Shown here piece by piece: positions 43,598-55,747 of a stretch of 64,000 nucleotides of DNA (position 1 is the stretch's first letter; the number at the start of each line of letters is the position of its first letter). Both the position numbers and the translations under genes were made by a program. This stretch comes from Trichinella spiralis (taxonomy: Eukaryota; Nematoda; Enoplea; Trichinellida; Trichinellidae): assembly GCA_000181795.3 (NCBI GenBank), contig CM012953.1, positions 17,721,241 to 17,785,240 of the forward strand, written 5' to 3'. The notes below the pieces were generated by a model. That model was given only the letters and a program-made list of their open reading frames with translations, was not told where the DNA came from and did not search any database.

Positions 43598-46500
43598 TTA
43601 CTGTAAAAATAAACTTAAATTTGTTGCAATTGGTTGAAATTGCTTTCCAGGCTTAAATTGGGTTTTTGTCAACTCTTTAATGAACTGGCCCATGATCAAT
43701 TTCAAACATCGTCGATAATCAGAATTCTGTCGATATTGAAGTAATTCCAAACTTGGCGAATGCGGTAAGTGAACAATATAAGCAAATGGAAGAACAATAA
43801 ATTCATAACTAAATAATAAATTAATAAGATAAAAATAAAAATCACTGAACACTGACTTCAAAAAATCCAAATTCATCACATGTGCTACTTTGTTCCAACC
43901 AAATCCGACAAATCTTTCGTCATACAATGGCACATCTCTTCTCACCACAAAATAAGGTTCAAAATCAGTACTCCAGGCAATCTGTACAATAAAAATAAAG
44001 GTTGCATTTTTTAAATTAAATCTTTTAATCAACAAAATTTATTACTTTGTAAGGTTCTAAAGCATTTCTCCAACGATCATAATCTGTCGCCAAATGACCT
44101 TTTACCCATTCCTTCGACCTTAAACTTTGAAAGAATTACGAATGAAACCAAAAACAGGCATTATGCAACAAACCGAAATATATGAATTTCACCACTGTCC
44201 AATGATTTGAGCAAATCAGTTTTAGATTCTGGAATGATTACATGATAACTGTAAACTTCAAATGCAGGTACAATGTATGCTTTCTTCGACGCAATGGCAT
44301 CTATCACAAAACAAATTTCAACATATAAAACGGTATTATTATTATTAAATTTATTTAAAATTGAATTAAGTAAATAAATAAATACATATATAATAAAAAT
44401 AAAGTTTCATTACCCCTTTGTTGAGGAAGTATTTGCAACAGATGCTCATATAGTCCAGTTGCTGGGACAAAATCAATATCATTCATAAAAACGAACGGCG
44501 TGATGGAACTTTGTAAAGCAATATTGCGTAACTTGTTCACCGGATATAAGTTCTATTCAAACAATATTGAATTAATATGCTGAATTTCAAATTTGAATTT
44601 TAAATTTACCCCTTCTTTATAAACGACGTGAATAATAACATTATTTCGAATGTTTAAAAAGTCATTTTCCATAAACGTCGCCAACTGAAACGCTTCCGCA
44701 TCAGTTAAATAAAGAACTGCAATAATCGGACCAGTCCATTGAATCAAAAGTCGATTCAAAGAAACTAAACGATCAAAGGAAAGCTGTGTAAGCAGTGTAA
44801 CATCATTCAATTTCTAAAATAAAAAACATTCAAGTAGAAAAAAGACAAAAATATAAAAGTAAAAAAATATAAAGAATGTTCTGCAATATATGGCATATTT
44901 TCTCACCAGATCAAACTGTACAACATTGCCAAAATATAAATGCATTCGATGCATCAGGTTTGAGGCCGTTTTGAATGGCAAGCATAGATTAGTAAAGCTG
45001 TCGTAATTATTAGATATGTTCTGAAAAAAAACATTTTGAAAATAAATATCCTGTTGACAAATATAAAAGCATACTTCAACAGATGGTTTAGCAGTTTCAA
45101 GTTTGCAATTTTTATTAATATGCCTCAAAAAGTTGCCATCCAAATCAACGAACTGCTGGTATAATGAACGATAATGCGATTCATTGGGATTTTCTAACAA
45201 CGGCTTTCTGTAGTTATTCCAGTGTATGATTTTCATGTCAGCTTGATCATAAGAGCACAGCTCTCTGCGAGCGTTGTCATTCAGTTGAAGGTTATATACA
45301 CATGGAAGACGATAAACTAAAGCAGGCAATCTTTGAATAACGGCATTGAAAATATCTTGATCAGCCAGATTCGTTCTGTTGTATGTATTTAACAATTCTT
45401 TAGTTACAGCTTTATACAATTCTGTCCAGTTGATTGCTCGAAGTTTCAACAAATTCATCAAAATCACACCACTGTTGTAACCTCTACCCTAAAATGAAAC
45501 ATACAATTATGTAAAAAAATTTAAAGAAATACTTTATGATCATACCAATGCAGGCCAAGGCTTGTAGTCAAGAAAAAGATTTCCTAAATACCAGTCAGAT
45601 TGATTTTCTGTCATACCCAAAGCTTGAGAATCATTAAACTTTGATAAAAAGTTCCACAATTCAAAAATATCTGATACGAAAAGAATATCCACATCAAGTA
45701 CAACAACCTAAATAAAAACTGAGAACAATCTTTTTAATGCTAATTACTAATTTACCTTTGTAACAGATGTGGAAAGAATTTTTGGTAAAATTAACTTGGA
45801 CAAACCAAACAAACCGGAATAATGGCCATTCGGTATCCAATTTATGTCTTCTAAAGCTTCATCAAGTCGATAAATTGACAAACTCACTGTTAAAAAAATT
45901 ATAAATTTTAAATATTTATAATTTAAAAAAATAAAAAATTACCACTCGGCAAATTCCAGGTGGAAAACAAAGTGCGCAGTATTTTTTCAGATAAATCGCT
46001 ATCAGTAACAATGTGGAAGTGCAACGGTGTGCTTCGATAAAAAAGCACGCTTTTCAGCAAAGTCAATAACTGCAGTCTTGATTGAAAACCACCGCTGACA
46101 ACTGCAATATGAATCACCTATAAAACAACAATTAAAGAAAATTTCATTAACACAAAAATTAAAAAAAAAATCTACCTCGCATCGAATATTAAAATCATCC
46201 TTAGAAAGCAAGATGTTCTTCTTCTTGACATTCTTATGTAGTTCTTCTAAAATAAACTTGCTAATAGAATTTCAAAAAGTATTTTTTTTAATTCAATTCT
46301 TTACGCAAAAAATCTTTTCATTACTAAACATTCATTCATTCATACCATTACAATTGTTTTATGAAAACAGAAAACCCATAGCTTCCTAATAACTCTACTT
46401 TAAAACATTTGTTATTGCAATGCAACGATGCAATCATTCGGGAAATAATGCTTGTTATTAGGGAAAACAACAAGCGCTTTAAAAAGTCACTAACAAAGAA

Positions 46501-46708
46501 TTCACTATTCATATTCTTGAACCTATCGACTGGGCAGCACAATAAAATTGACAATTACAATTACATGAATAAATTAACAATAATAAAATTCCTTACCCGT
46601 GGAATAATGCTTTGATTGAAATGTATAAAAGACGATGATAACAATTATTAGAAAAATTGCAAACCAGGAGAAAAGTCGCTTTCGACATGACCATCGAAGA
46701 ATGGTCAT
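43598..46708 (-). CDS. LARGE: LARGE-type xylosyl/glucuronyltransferase
   Basis: A Golgi bifunctional glycosyltransferase; the family extends the Xyl-GlcA (matriglycan) chain on dystroglycan. ATG 46708 begins a type II signal anchor ([20 protein letters not shown]). Exon 2 (about 46249-46178) and exon 3 ([14 protein letters not shown]...) start the GT8 domain. It continues with [32 protein letters not shown] with the D-V-D metal motif, [11 protein letters not shown] and [10 protein letters not shown], then [12 protein letters not shown] and IHWNNYRKP. The second, GT49 domain has [37 protein letters not shown] (D-I-D) and ends with [14 protein letters not shown] and [14 protein letters not shown]. 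Both catalytic DxD motifs are present. The last exon ends at 43598. About a dozen short introns; joins by eye. Confidence 0.93.
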
Positions 46709-48135
46709 TTCCCATTAAATGAGCAAATTTTCGTAGATCAAAACTTTAACAGTTGTTTAGTTGTTCAGTAAGGAAATACTTTCTCCATAAAAAATCAAAG
46801 TTCTGCTCACATTATGGTGGGAAGCAAGCAGAAAATACCAAATTAAAAGCAATCATTCACAACTAAACTAAAACATAAAGTAGCATGAAATAAAAAATAA
46901 CACAAACAAAACACAGAAGAATTAAATAAAGAACAAATTTTTATGAAGAAAATTTAAAGAAAAATGCAAAGCTTCAACAAAACTACAAAAGCAATTTTTC
47001 AAGTCTTCTGTACATTTCAAAGAATGGTTATGTACTTTTGTATTATTTTATCAAATTTATCATTTTGACAGTAATTATAACAGAAATAAAATTTAAAAAT
47101 GATCGCCTAACGCATATTTTTACAGAATAATTTTTAAATTTGAATCAATATTTAAAAATCTTTATTCGCATTGTAGAATAAAATAAAGAATCAAAAAAAT
47201 TTTTTCTTACAGTAATCCTCTACAGTGAATGCCCGTTTTTTGGTTTAATTTAATTGAACTATCAGTAAAATATTATTTTTAAAATTAGATAATTATATTA
47301 AAAAACCTCACTTTTATTAATATTTTCAGATTTAACTTATTTAATATCGAAGAATGTAAAATTGTTCTTAATTTTTAAATATCGTAATTTAATTTACTTT
47401 ATTTCAAGTGCGAATGTGTTTATCGTGGAACAAGTGGAAAATTAATAAAAAATATTTTATTATATCTTTTATTACATTTCAAAAACATTGAACATATTTA
47501 ACCATGCACTCTTCCGTCATTCTGTAAAATTATACAGCGATGTTTGTGGTCACGTTCGACTTAATTTAGCAGGCAGTAGAGTGATAGTTTAATACTGTTG
47601 TACCGTGACATATTTTTGCTTTTTTTGATTGCCGTGAGGTATTGTTGCATTATTAATAATTCTGTATCGAATAGTTGTTTTTTTGTAACTGTTAATTCGC
47701 TAGTTTTTAAATTAACACGCAAATTAGCCACGCTGAAAGTTCTTGTTTTCCTGTCACGGCGTGTGATGGATATTGATTTTAATGTCTTGCACTTATTTTC
47801 TTTTATTCTTTTGTGGCACTTTTATTCATTTCTCACTGCTTACATTGAAATTTTCAATTTGATCAGGTCTATATATTGTTCTATCAATGCATGTCATGAC
47901 AGACGTTTTCCATATTAATTTGCAATTTTTGTTTTGTTGCAGACGGCCTTCAGTGCTTTGCGTTTTTATCTTCGTTTTTTCTTAATCATCTTAGATTTTG
48001 AATTGTATTTAGTGTTCAACGTTTGTCGTGTTGACATTGCAAAAATTATTATTTTTTGAAATTGCTGTTATTTTTATTAACGATTTTTCATTCATTCATT
48101 TCGATTTTTACTTTTGGATTATAGTGAAGTTGGTC
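46709..48135. other. Divergent spacer between LARGE and the RGS gene
   Basis: 1.4 kb, strongly AT-rich. Open frames up to about 106 codons (47598-47918) lack motifs and look like chance. 5' UTR and promoter of both genes are expected here. Confidence 0.5.
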
Positions 48136-51100
48136 ATGGCGGCAGGCGGAGCGGAACCTCGTCGAAGAGTTGTGAGCCTTCGGCGGGGTGCGCGTGGATT
48201 CGGCTTCAATTTGGCCGAACAGTATCCATGCTATTTGAGTGCTGTACATCGAGGTGGTGTAGCTGATGCAGCCGGGTTGCGGTTTGGCGATCTGATTTTG
48301 GCTGTAAACGGTGTTGATGTGCAGGAAATGAGTCATCGTGATATTGCGGAAATGATCGCCCGCTGCGACAGTCGACTTGTTATTACTGTTCAACAGCCGC
48401 CACCTTCTACAATCGCTTGTTCTGGTACAGCGTTGAACGAACGTCGCGCCCCCTGTCGTCGTTATAGCAATTTCATCACACCTATAGCCGACTGTTTGAC
48501 CTTTGAAAGTGTTGTTGAACAAGACATCGGCGACAGAGGACAGGGGATAGTTTCTGGTCGTACGGTACCAAAAAAATCGACCAGTGAGCCGGATGTGCTG
48601 AAAAAGCACCATCAGTCGTCAATGATTGCTCATACTGGAGATGATTCAACCACGGACAGTTCTGGATCGGAACCAGAGCCTGATTTACTTTACCAAGCTG
48701 TTTTGGTCTACATTGGTTCAGTGCCGGTCGCTTCACAGCAGTATTCAAAAAGAAAAATACTTCGCTCAGCTTTGCAAACACTCAAAGCTCAGAAAGCTCG
48801 TGCGCATACTGTACTGCTGAAAATTTATTCCGACCATATTGTCGCTGTGAACAGTCATGGTTTAGCATTGCAACAATTCAACAATGTCGACGTAGCTTTT
48901 GTTGCCTCCTGTCCGGAGAATAGGCAGTATTTTTGCATTACCACATTGCAGGCTGCTAATTATGAAAAGCAGCTTCGACCTGCATCCGAAGCCGTATCCC
49001 ATGTTTTTGCTGTCGACCCTGAATTGAGTCCACATTCGTTGCATTGCTTATACGGAAAACGTTTCGGAATTCGTTGCAATCGTGCATTAGGACCAGCGGG
49101 TGCTTGTCTTGAATTTCCCGCTCTGTCCTCGCCTGTACTCAGGGCTCTCAGTTCTGTTTTCAACCAACCCAAGCCCACGCTTCATTCAACGACTTCTACT
49201 TCATCGGCTGGCTTTTTCGAGCCCAATCGACCATTTGGCAACCTTATTGGTTCTTCAATATCAACTGATCTCGTTCAACAGTAACAATGCACACACACAT
49301 ACATATGACACTTTCATACATTAATTTGTGTTTTTATTTTTTACTTTATATTATTAGGCATCATTTTTCTGCGGTAGATGTTCCTAGTTTTTCTGGAAAT
49401 CAATTATCACCTCGTGCAGAACGTTTATCCAGGCAAAAGTTGTCCAAGTGCTCTCTTGGAACAAGCAATTTATTGGACGCTCTTGCAGACATTCACTGTG
49501 ATCATCAAATTTCCACTGATTGTCAGGTATTTTGCTTTCTTTATTAACTTTTTACAGTTATTGTTCGTTTTTTTTTCGTGTAAAATGATCTGCAGTGTTA
49601 TGAATTTTTGAATGAGAATCAATGGTTGCAATGGAACATTTTTTATTATAATAATTTTGAAGTTTTTGAATAATTTAACATGCATTATGTATGATGGTTG
49701 TCTTACTTTGTAAAAGTTTTACGTCAAAATGTATAAAGGAGAGAATGGAAATTAATTTTTCTTTTTTTAAATGAATCAAGACTGTTGTTGAATTATGGAA
49801 TGGTTCAGCTGTTGGTAAAAATGAACGTTGACTAATGGAAAATATGAATGCCAGTCAGTGGGGTTTCTACTTTCTTTTTAATAATTGTGTATAACGTTTA
49901 AGCTTTTGCTTGTTAGTTTCTCTTTTCTATTTAAATTTATTATTGACGCCAACTCTTGTCTGAGAAAAAGTACAAAAAAGCTAGAGATGCTCTGCAATTC
50001 AATAATGTAATTCGATAATGTATAAGTAATCAGTTGTTGAACTGAATAGTGTAGTGATAGCAAGGGAAATTTTGAAATAAAATTAATTTTATTAAATTAA
50101 AAATGTTATGATTTCTTCGTTTCATTTTTTATCTGTTTTTTTTGGTTCAAATTTCGTATAAACAGATGAATGCACTTTTGCTTCAGATACTTTTAATATC
50201 ATCATTGTGCAAATCGCAGACGCGATATTATTTATTTTGTTTTTTTTTAATTTTTTGAAAATATTTTTTCAAAAACTGTTTTGAAACATATTTTATACTT
50301 GTATCAAATAATATCAATCAATATTGAAAGCGGTTCAATTATTCAATGTTGCGGTTGTCATGATTTATGATTTGAGAATTTTGTTTATATGCAAAAGATA
50401 AAGGCAAAAAATAAAATTATATTTATAATATTTAAATGTATTTCGATTTAATTTTAATTGTTTTCATAATAAAATTGAGAAAATAGCTTAATTTGGCAGT
50501 AATTAAGTTTAAATCAGTTAGCTTTGAGTAATTTTAAAGAGGTGAGAAATTCGAAATTTCTTTTAGAAATGAGTGAATCCTTTTTCACTCTGTTAACCAA
50601 GACTTTTTTTGACGTGTTCTCGTTGTATTATTTTTTTTTCACTGAAATTTTTCTGAAGCTCTGTTTGCAAGTTATTGATTTTGTCAATATTTTTTACAAA
50701 TTAGATCAATAACATCCAGCTGAAGAGGGAAGATTCATTGAATTATTATTTTTATTTTTTTGATCCAATTTAATTGCACTTTATGCATGCCAAGTAAACA
50801 AACAACATTCGAAACATCAGTATGTAATATTGGAATAATTTTTGAATAATTAATTATGAAAATTTAAATTTTCGCCAAGAAATACTTGATTTTATTTATA
50901 ATTGTGGATAAATATGTTGTGCGAGAATTTATTTTCATTTCATTCCATTCCACAGGCAATATTTTTGCTGCTAAACAATGAAAGACTTTTTTTGTATATT
51001 TTGTAGCTTTTGTTATTGTTTGTTCAGTTGAATGAAATTTTCAAAGGTTTCCAAAATTTTCAATATTATTGAAATATTTATTTATTCGTTAACTAATGGA

Positions 51101-52456
51101 TTAGCAACAATGTTTAAACAATTTTTTTTCTATTTCGCATTTAAACCATTTGATACACTTTTGCAAAATGAGGCTGGCACATTTTCTTTGTCCAATTTCA
51201 TATGTATGTCAAGTGTATGTTTTCAAAAATTGTATTTTTTTATTGTTGGTGTTGATTGTGCTTGAATATTTGTTTGTTCGTTTCATGTTTATTCCTTACA
51301 GACGGAAAGAAGCGGTACAAATACAAATACAAATATTCAATCGTCGACAAGAAGTTATGTGGGCAATATTGTACAACAGCTTGATGCTGATGATGATAAA
51401 CTGAAAATCACAAATCAGCCACATTCTTCCAGTCACGGATGTCAGGCAGCTTTGAATAGCTTTGAATCAAATTTGAATTTGCCACTTCCATTCGATGGCA
51501 TTAACGCGTCTACATCCTTTGCCGAAAATCCAACGGCAGCGGTTGATCGAATACGCCAATGGGCCACTAATTTTGAAGCACTAATGCGTGATACGGTCGG
51601 AATTCGTTTTTTTACGGTATATTACAAAAATTAATCATTCTCTCTCTCTTCCTCTCTTTCTAAATACTTTCTTTCACAATTAATTTCCAATATTTTATTA
51701 GGATTTTTTAACCAAAGAATTCAGTGAAGAGAATATCGAATTTTGGTTAGCTTGCGAAAAATACAAAATGATGGACCATTCCAAAGTGAGCAGTTGATTT
51801 GATTTGATTTGATTTTTTAACTGAAAATTATATTTGAAAATTTTCTTTGTCGTTAAGCGAAAAGAATTTGGGATGAATATGTACAACGTCTATTTTTCGT
51901 CAGATAGCAAGAAGCAAATTAATGTGGATTCAAAGACGAAAAGTTTAATTAAAAATGCCGCCGATGGAGGAAGCTTTGACGACGCCGTTTTCATCAAAGC
52001 TCAACAGCAGGTAAGTTTACAAATTTTTTTTCCTCTGTTACTCTAGCCATATTTCTATGTAAAACTTTTAGTTGTATTATTTATGAACTGATAAAAAGTA
52101 CTGCTTTTAGATATATGATCTTATGAAATTCGATTGTTATCCGCGTTTTGTAAGATCAAATGATTTCAAGTGTCTTCTGGGTGGCGGCAGTTCATCATCG
52201 GCGGATGATCAATCCAACACTTGCCTAGCTGAAAACGTTCCCGAAAATATGAATGTATGTATATTCATTTACTTTATTTATTTTACCTATTAATTTTTTC
52301 TTTCTTCTTGCAATTATTCAGCGTTCTGATCAAAAAGTTGCTCTTGTACATTCCCGTGGACGCAAATCATTGTCTCTCTTTTCTTGGAAAAATGCTTTTT
52401 CAAATAGACGTCGTTCATTTTTTGACATTGGAAAAAAAGTAACAGCAAAACATTGA
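48136..52456 (+). CDS. RGS12/Loco-type regulator: PDZ, PTB and RGS domains
   Basis: A GTPase-activating scaffold for Gi/o alpha subunits. The first exon (ATG 48136 to about 49281) encodes PDZ (RRVVSLRRGARGFGFNL, then GDLILAVNGVDVQEMSHRD), a Ser-rich linker, and a PTB domain (LYQAVLVYIGSVPVASQQ; CITTLQAANYE). Exon 2 (about 49361-49527) is a linker. After a 1.8-kb intron, exons at about 51302-51614, 51703-51786, 51858-52009 and 52111-52254 build the RGS domain: RIRQWATNFEALMRDTVGI, FLTKEFSEENIEFWLACEKY, KAQQQ, then IYDLMKFDCYPRFVRSNDF. The last exon (about 52321-52456) has the post-RGS block SLSLFSWKNAF. The usual Ras-binding and GoLoco domains are not seen; a GTAACA after GKK may be a donor to an unseen exon. 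Confidence 0.88.
49530..51301 (+). other. Long intron of the RGS gene
   Basis: Bounded by a GTATTT donor and a CTTACAG acceptor. It is very T-rich with no coding motif; the 60-80-codon frames in it look like chance. It is by far the longest intron among the recognised genes. Confidence 0.6.
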
Positions 52457-52539
52457 ATATTTTTTTATTTCATCTGATAAATAAATTAATCAATAAATAA
52501 TATCCACACTCTTGTATATTTACTACTATCATTATCACT

Positions 52540-52563
52540 TTATTATTATTATTATTATTATTA
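52540..52563. repeat. (TTA)n microsatellite
   Basis: About eight uninterrupted ATT/TTA units just downstream of the RGS gene. Confidence 0.9.
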
Positions 52564-52653
52564 TAAAAATCACTCCATTTCATCTCATTTTACTGGTTTT
52601 AATAAATTAACCAACGTTTATAATGTCGATGGAAAATTTCAATTATCTTATAC

Positions 52654-53215
52654 CAGTGGTTCTCAACCCGTGTCAGCGCACACCCCCTTCCCTTAATAAA
52701 GTTGTGCAGTTGAGCCCCCCCCCCAACAAAAATAGTAGTACGGTATGTATTCTGTGTACGCAAAGCGAACTGTCGCTTCATGATTGCATCAAGCCAAGCT
52801 GCAGTACAATACGATTTTAGTACGAAGGTAAATGATGAATTGTGCACAGCTGAAGCTGTTAAGCTAAAAGTAAGATGACCAGTAAGAAAAGGCGGTGAAA
52901 ATTTAGTCTGAACTAGACCAAACTGTGTGAAACGGTTCACTGGGGAACAAAAAGTCACCAGCATCAAAATAAAAATAATTAATATGATATGCAGACGAGC
53001 AGTTTGTCAATGCATTATAAATAACATTATGATATCTATTGACTAGGCATCTCAGGAGCCGCATAAATTAAAAATGCATGAGCTCTGGAACTACTACACG
53101 TTGCAACAGAAATGAACTTTCGAATTTTCAACACCTCTGCCTCTGCAGGACTAAAAATTCTTACTTCTCACGCCTCCCATGGAACCTCCATACGCTCCCT
53201 GGTTGAGAAGCACTG
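52654..53215. mobile_element. hAT-type MITE
   Basis: It has terminal inverted repeats CAGTGGTTCTCAACC and GGTTGAGAAGCACTG, the usual hAT form. The flanks are TCTTATAC (52646-52653) and TCTTATTA (53216-53223), an 8-bp duplication with two differences. At 562 bp with no transposase frame it is non-autonomous. A partial relative lies at 40193-40381. Confidence 0.88.
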
Positions 53216-53877
53216 TCTTATTATGACGGCATATTTTCAGTAATTTCAAAATGTGCAATGTATAAGTTTGGTTAATTTAATTTGTTTCTTCTTTTTTAAC
53301 ACTATTATTCAAATTCAACATCTTTATATCAAACGAACTTCTTCCATTGTAAATAACAAGAAATACGTTTCAATAACAACATTTCATTGACAATAGGATT
53401 TTTACGTCAGAGAAATTTGTTTCATTAATAATACACACACTAACTCAAGTGGAACGTGCAGTGGTGATTGCATTTATTTAAAAGTAAACAATTTCAGATT
53501 CATTTTTCAGAATTTCCAACCTTGCCATTCTTCCTTTATATCAACATGTCTTAAATGAAAGATTAATCTAAAGGAAAAATGGCAAGCTGAGGAAAAGACA
53601 AGAAAAGTTCAAATGATACTAAGTTAATGAAAAGGTTAAAATCAGCATCACTTCTTAAGTTTGTGCATAAAACACAACCATTTATTTATTTATCAGATTA
53701 CAATCAATCATACATAATTTTTCCATAATAAATGTACAAATAAAAACAAAAAGCATAACGTATGTTAAAAAAATAAATGAACATTAAAAATAAACCAAAA
53801 ACTATCAATAAGATACCCACTTCAAGCACCTAAAAAATCGGTATCTCACAAAGAATAACAATAAATTGTAATTCACA
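53216..53877. other. AT-rich spacer, likely ZNHIT1 3' region
   Basis: No coding motif seen. The part nearest 53877 is expected to be the 3' UTR of ZNHIT1 on the minus strand. Confidence 0.5.
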
Positions 53878-54634
53878 TTACCTTGTCTCAGTATGTACTT
53901 TTTTACAATGAATAGTACAAAAATATGCATTGCACTGAGTGCATCGATATTTTGACAACAAGCCGCAAACAGAACAAAAGCGTCTTGATGGAAAACGACT
54001 AGGAGGAGCTTTTGCCGTTAAATAGTTCGCATCTGGATGCCAATGAATCTTAAAACAAACTATAAAAATATGATAACTATAAAAATAAAACTTAATACCT
54101 TATCATCTTCGATAATTTGATCAAACGATTTTTTAAATCTCATATTCAGAGTTTCAATACGTTTGTTCTTTTTTCTGTCTACAAAAATTTACAGATAATA
54201 AATATAGTATCTCGTATAATAGCCATTTATTTCACAAGACAGTTTTCTCTACGGTTATTACTTTGAAATATAACAAGTATCAACTCCAATTAATTAAGCT
54301 GAATGCAATTGACTAATTGCAGTAGATTTCAATAGCTTAAATTAGTATAATAATACATTTCAAAGGTTGTTACTTTGAACTGGATGTGCAGGAGTGCCTC
54401 CTTCACTAAATTGTGGTAGATTTTTATCCCACATAAGATCTTCGTGAGGATCGACATGAAAGTTATCTTCTTCAAGACGCTCAATGCGTTTTTTTAACAT
54501 TTCTAACGCCTTTTTTTCATTCTTTTCCTTTTCTTTAATTTGCACTAACTGCATTCGACCTAAATAAAATATGTCAATAAAATAATACACCATAAAAAGT
54601 AATAGCTTTTACTCGATTTCCTTCCTGTAGCCAT
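53878..54634 (-). CDS. ZNHIT1: Zinc-finger HIT protein of the SRCAP/SWR complex
   Basis: The p18Hamlet/VPS71 subunit that helps deposit histone H2A.Z. ATG 54634 (MATGRKS) ends in a GTAAAA donor and joins in frame to MQLVQIKEKEKNEKKALEML, then IERLEEDNFHVDPHEDLMWD (to about 54372). The next exon (about 54181-54099) has RIETLNMRFKKSFDQIIEDD. The last exon (about 54048-53878) has the spacer DANYLTAKAPPSRFPSR and the HIT finger FCSVCGLLSKYRCTQC, YFCTIHCKKVHTETR. All HIT-finger Cys/His positions I can place are present. The protein stops right after ETR, a few residues sooner than the mammalian one. Confidence 0.92.
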
Positions 54635-54953
54635 TTCATTCAAAGCCAAATAAACTGAAAATTAAACGATCGATTATTATATATTAGAGAATAAAAATAT
54701 TTATTAAAATTAACGAAACAACGGAACTTAACATAACATTGCACTAAATAGCATAAAACTTTGTGCAGAACATTACGGTCAAGTTTTCAAAATGACTTTT
54801 TCTTTATTAACAGTATTCTAGTTAATTAGGTTTATTTTTTTGGAAAATACAGAATAGCTTGGAATTAATTTAATGTAGTTTTATAAAACAATATTTTTTC
54901 AAAAACTGTAAAATAATAATTATATTATCCATCTTAATGTAAATTTACCTTGA

Positions 54954-55272
54954 AATTTATCTGTTCGATGTACTGTAAGAGACGTTCAACATCAGTTACA
55001 GATTAGGACAGAACAATAACTGTGAAATAAAAAACACTGCCATCCTGGAAAATAAAAATTTTGTAATAAAAACATTAATTTTAATCTTAACATATCGGTA
55101 AAATTGAAAATATTACCGAAGCGTCACGCATAACTCCGTAAAATACATACTTTTTATATACAACAGTATTCTGATAATAAAGTTTAATACTCTTTGTAAA
55201 GTATGTATAAGCTTGTAAGTTAATGTTATGTAATTTGCTAAAATGATGTTCACATAAATATATATTAAACAT
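54954..55272 (-). CDS. Possible small hypothetical gene
   Basis: A minus-strand frame from 55272 ends YKKYVFYGVMRDAS at a GTAATA donor near 55118. A TTTTCCAG acceptor near 55045 joins it in frame to DGSVFYFTVIVLS, followed by a stop and then SVTDVERLLQYIEQINF in the same frame. I do not recognise the family. The in-frame stop means a decayed gene, a read error, or chance. Confidence 0.25.
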
Positions 55273-55339
55273 TTTATTTTACAACACTACATGCATTTTA
55301 TTTTATAATATAATGATTTTCTTTCAAGTTTACATTTCT

Positions 55340-55712
55340 TTGTCCCTGATTGATTACGATACATCAGCACCTGACCATCCGAAAAGGGGGAGTACGGTAG
55401 CTGGGGGTGTACTGTGCGAGTGAGTGACGAGAAGCGTCAAGAAGCAGCGTTTTTTGTCTGTGATTCGCTTTCTGTTCTGTGTGTTGTTCTTAGTGTTCGA
55501 GTGGTGATTGATTAGTGTGCATTTGTGTTCATTGCTAACCGTTCACCTTCGTTGAATAAAGCTGATTTCCACTGTTTGGTCTTACTTGTTACACGTTCGC
55601 GGACGAACGTCGGTCGTATTGCGGTTAGGCAATCATTGTTGATTTGACTTTCCGCCGAAATAAAAAATTTACGGTCTACTAACTCGCAGGGGACACGGTT
55701 CTGTCGCCAACA
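55340..55712 (+). repeat. 5' LTR of the interrupted BEL (left end uncertain)
   Basis: The right end CTGTCGCCAACA is followed by TTCTGGTCCTCCGAG as in the young BEL. GTTGAATAAAGC and CGTTCGCGGACGAACG match the LTR style of 6491-6841. The left boundary is a guess. Confidence 0.6.
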
Positions 55713-55747
55713 TTCTGGTCCTCCGAGCGACCTGTGGATAGCTCTGC

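Noticed and set aside
47598-47918. 106-codon hydrophobic frame upstream of the RGS gene
   Set aside because: Composition follows T-rich DNA, with no conserved motif, and it lies in the expected 5' UTR/promoter of the RGS gene.
48028-48135. N-terminal extension of the RGS protein
   Set aside because: The extra frame has no ATG at its start and encodes low-complexity hydrophobic residues; the ATG at 48136 directly precedes the PDZ domain.
26000-55300. Operon or prokaryotic-type gene cluster
   Set aside because: All recognised genes but one have introns, strands alternate and functions are unrelated; no sign of a bacterial system.
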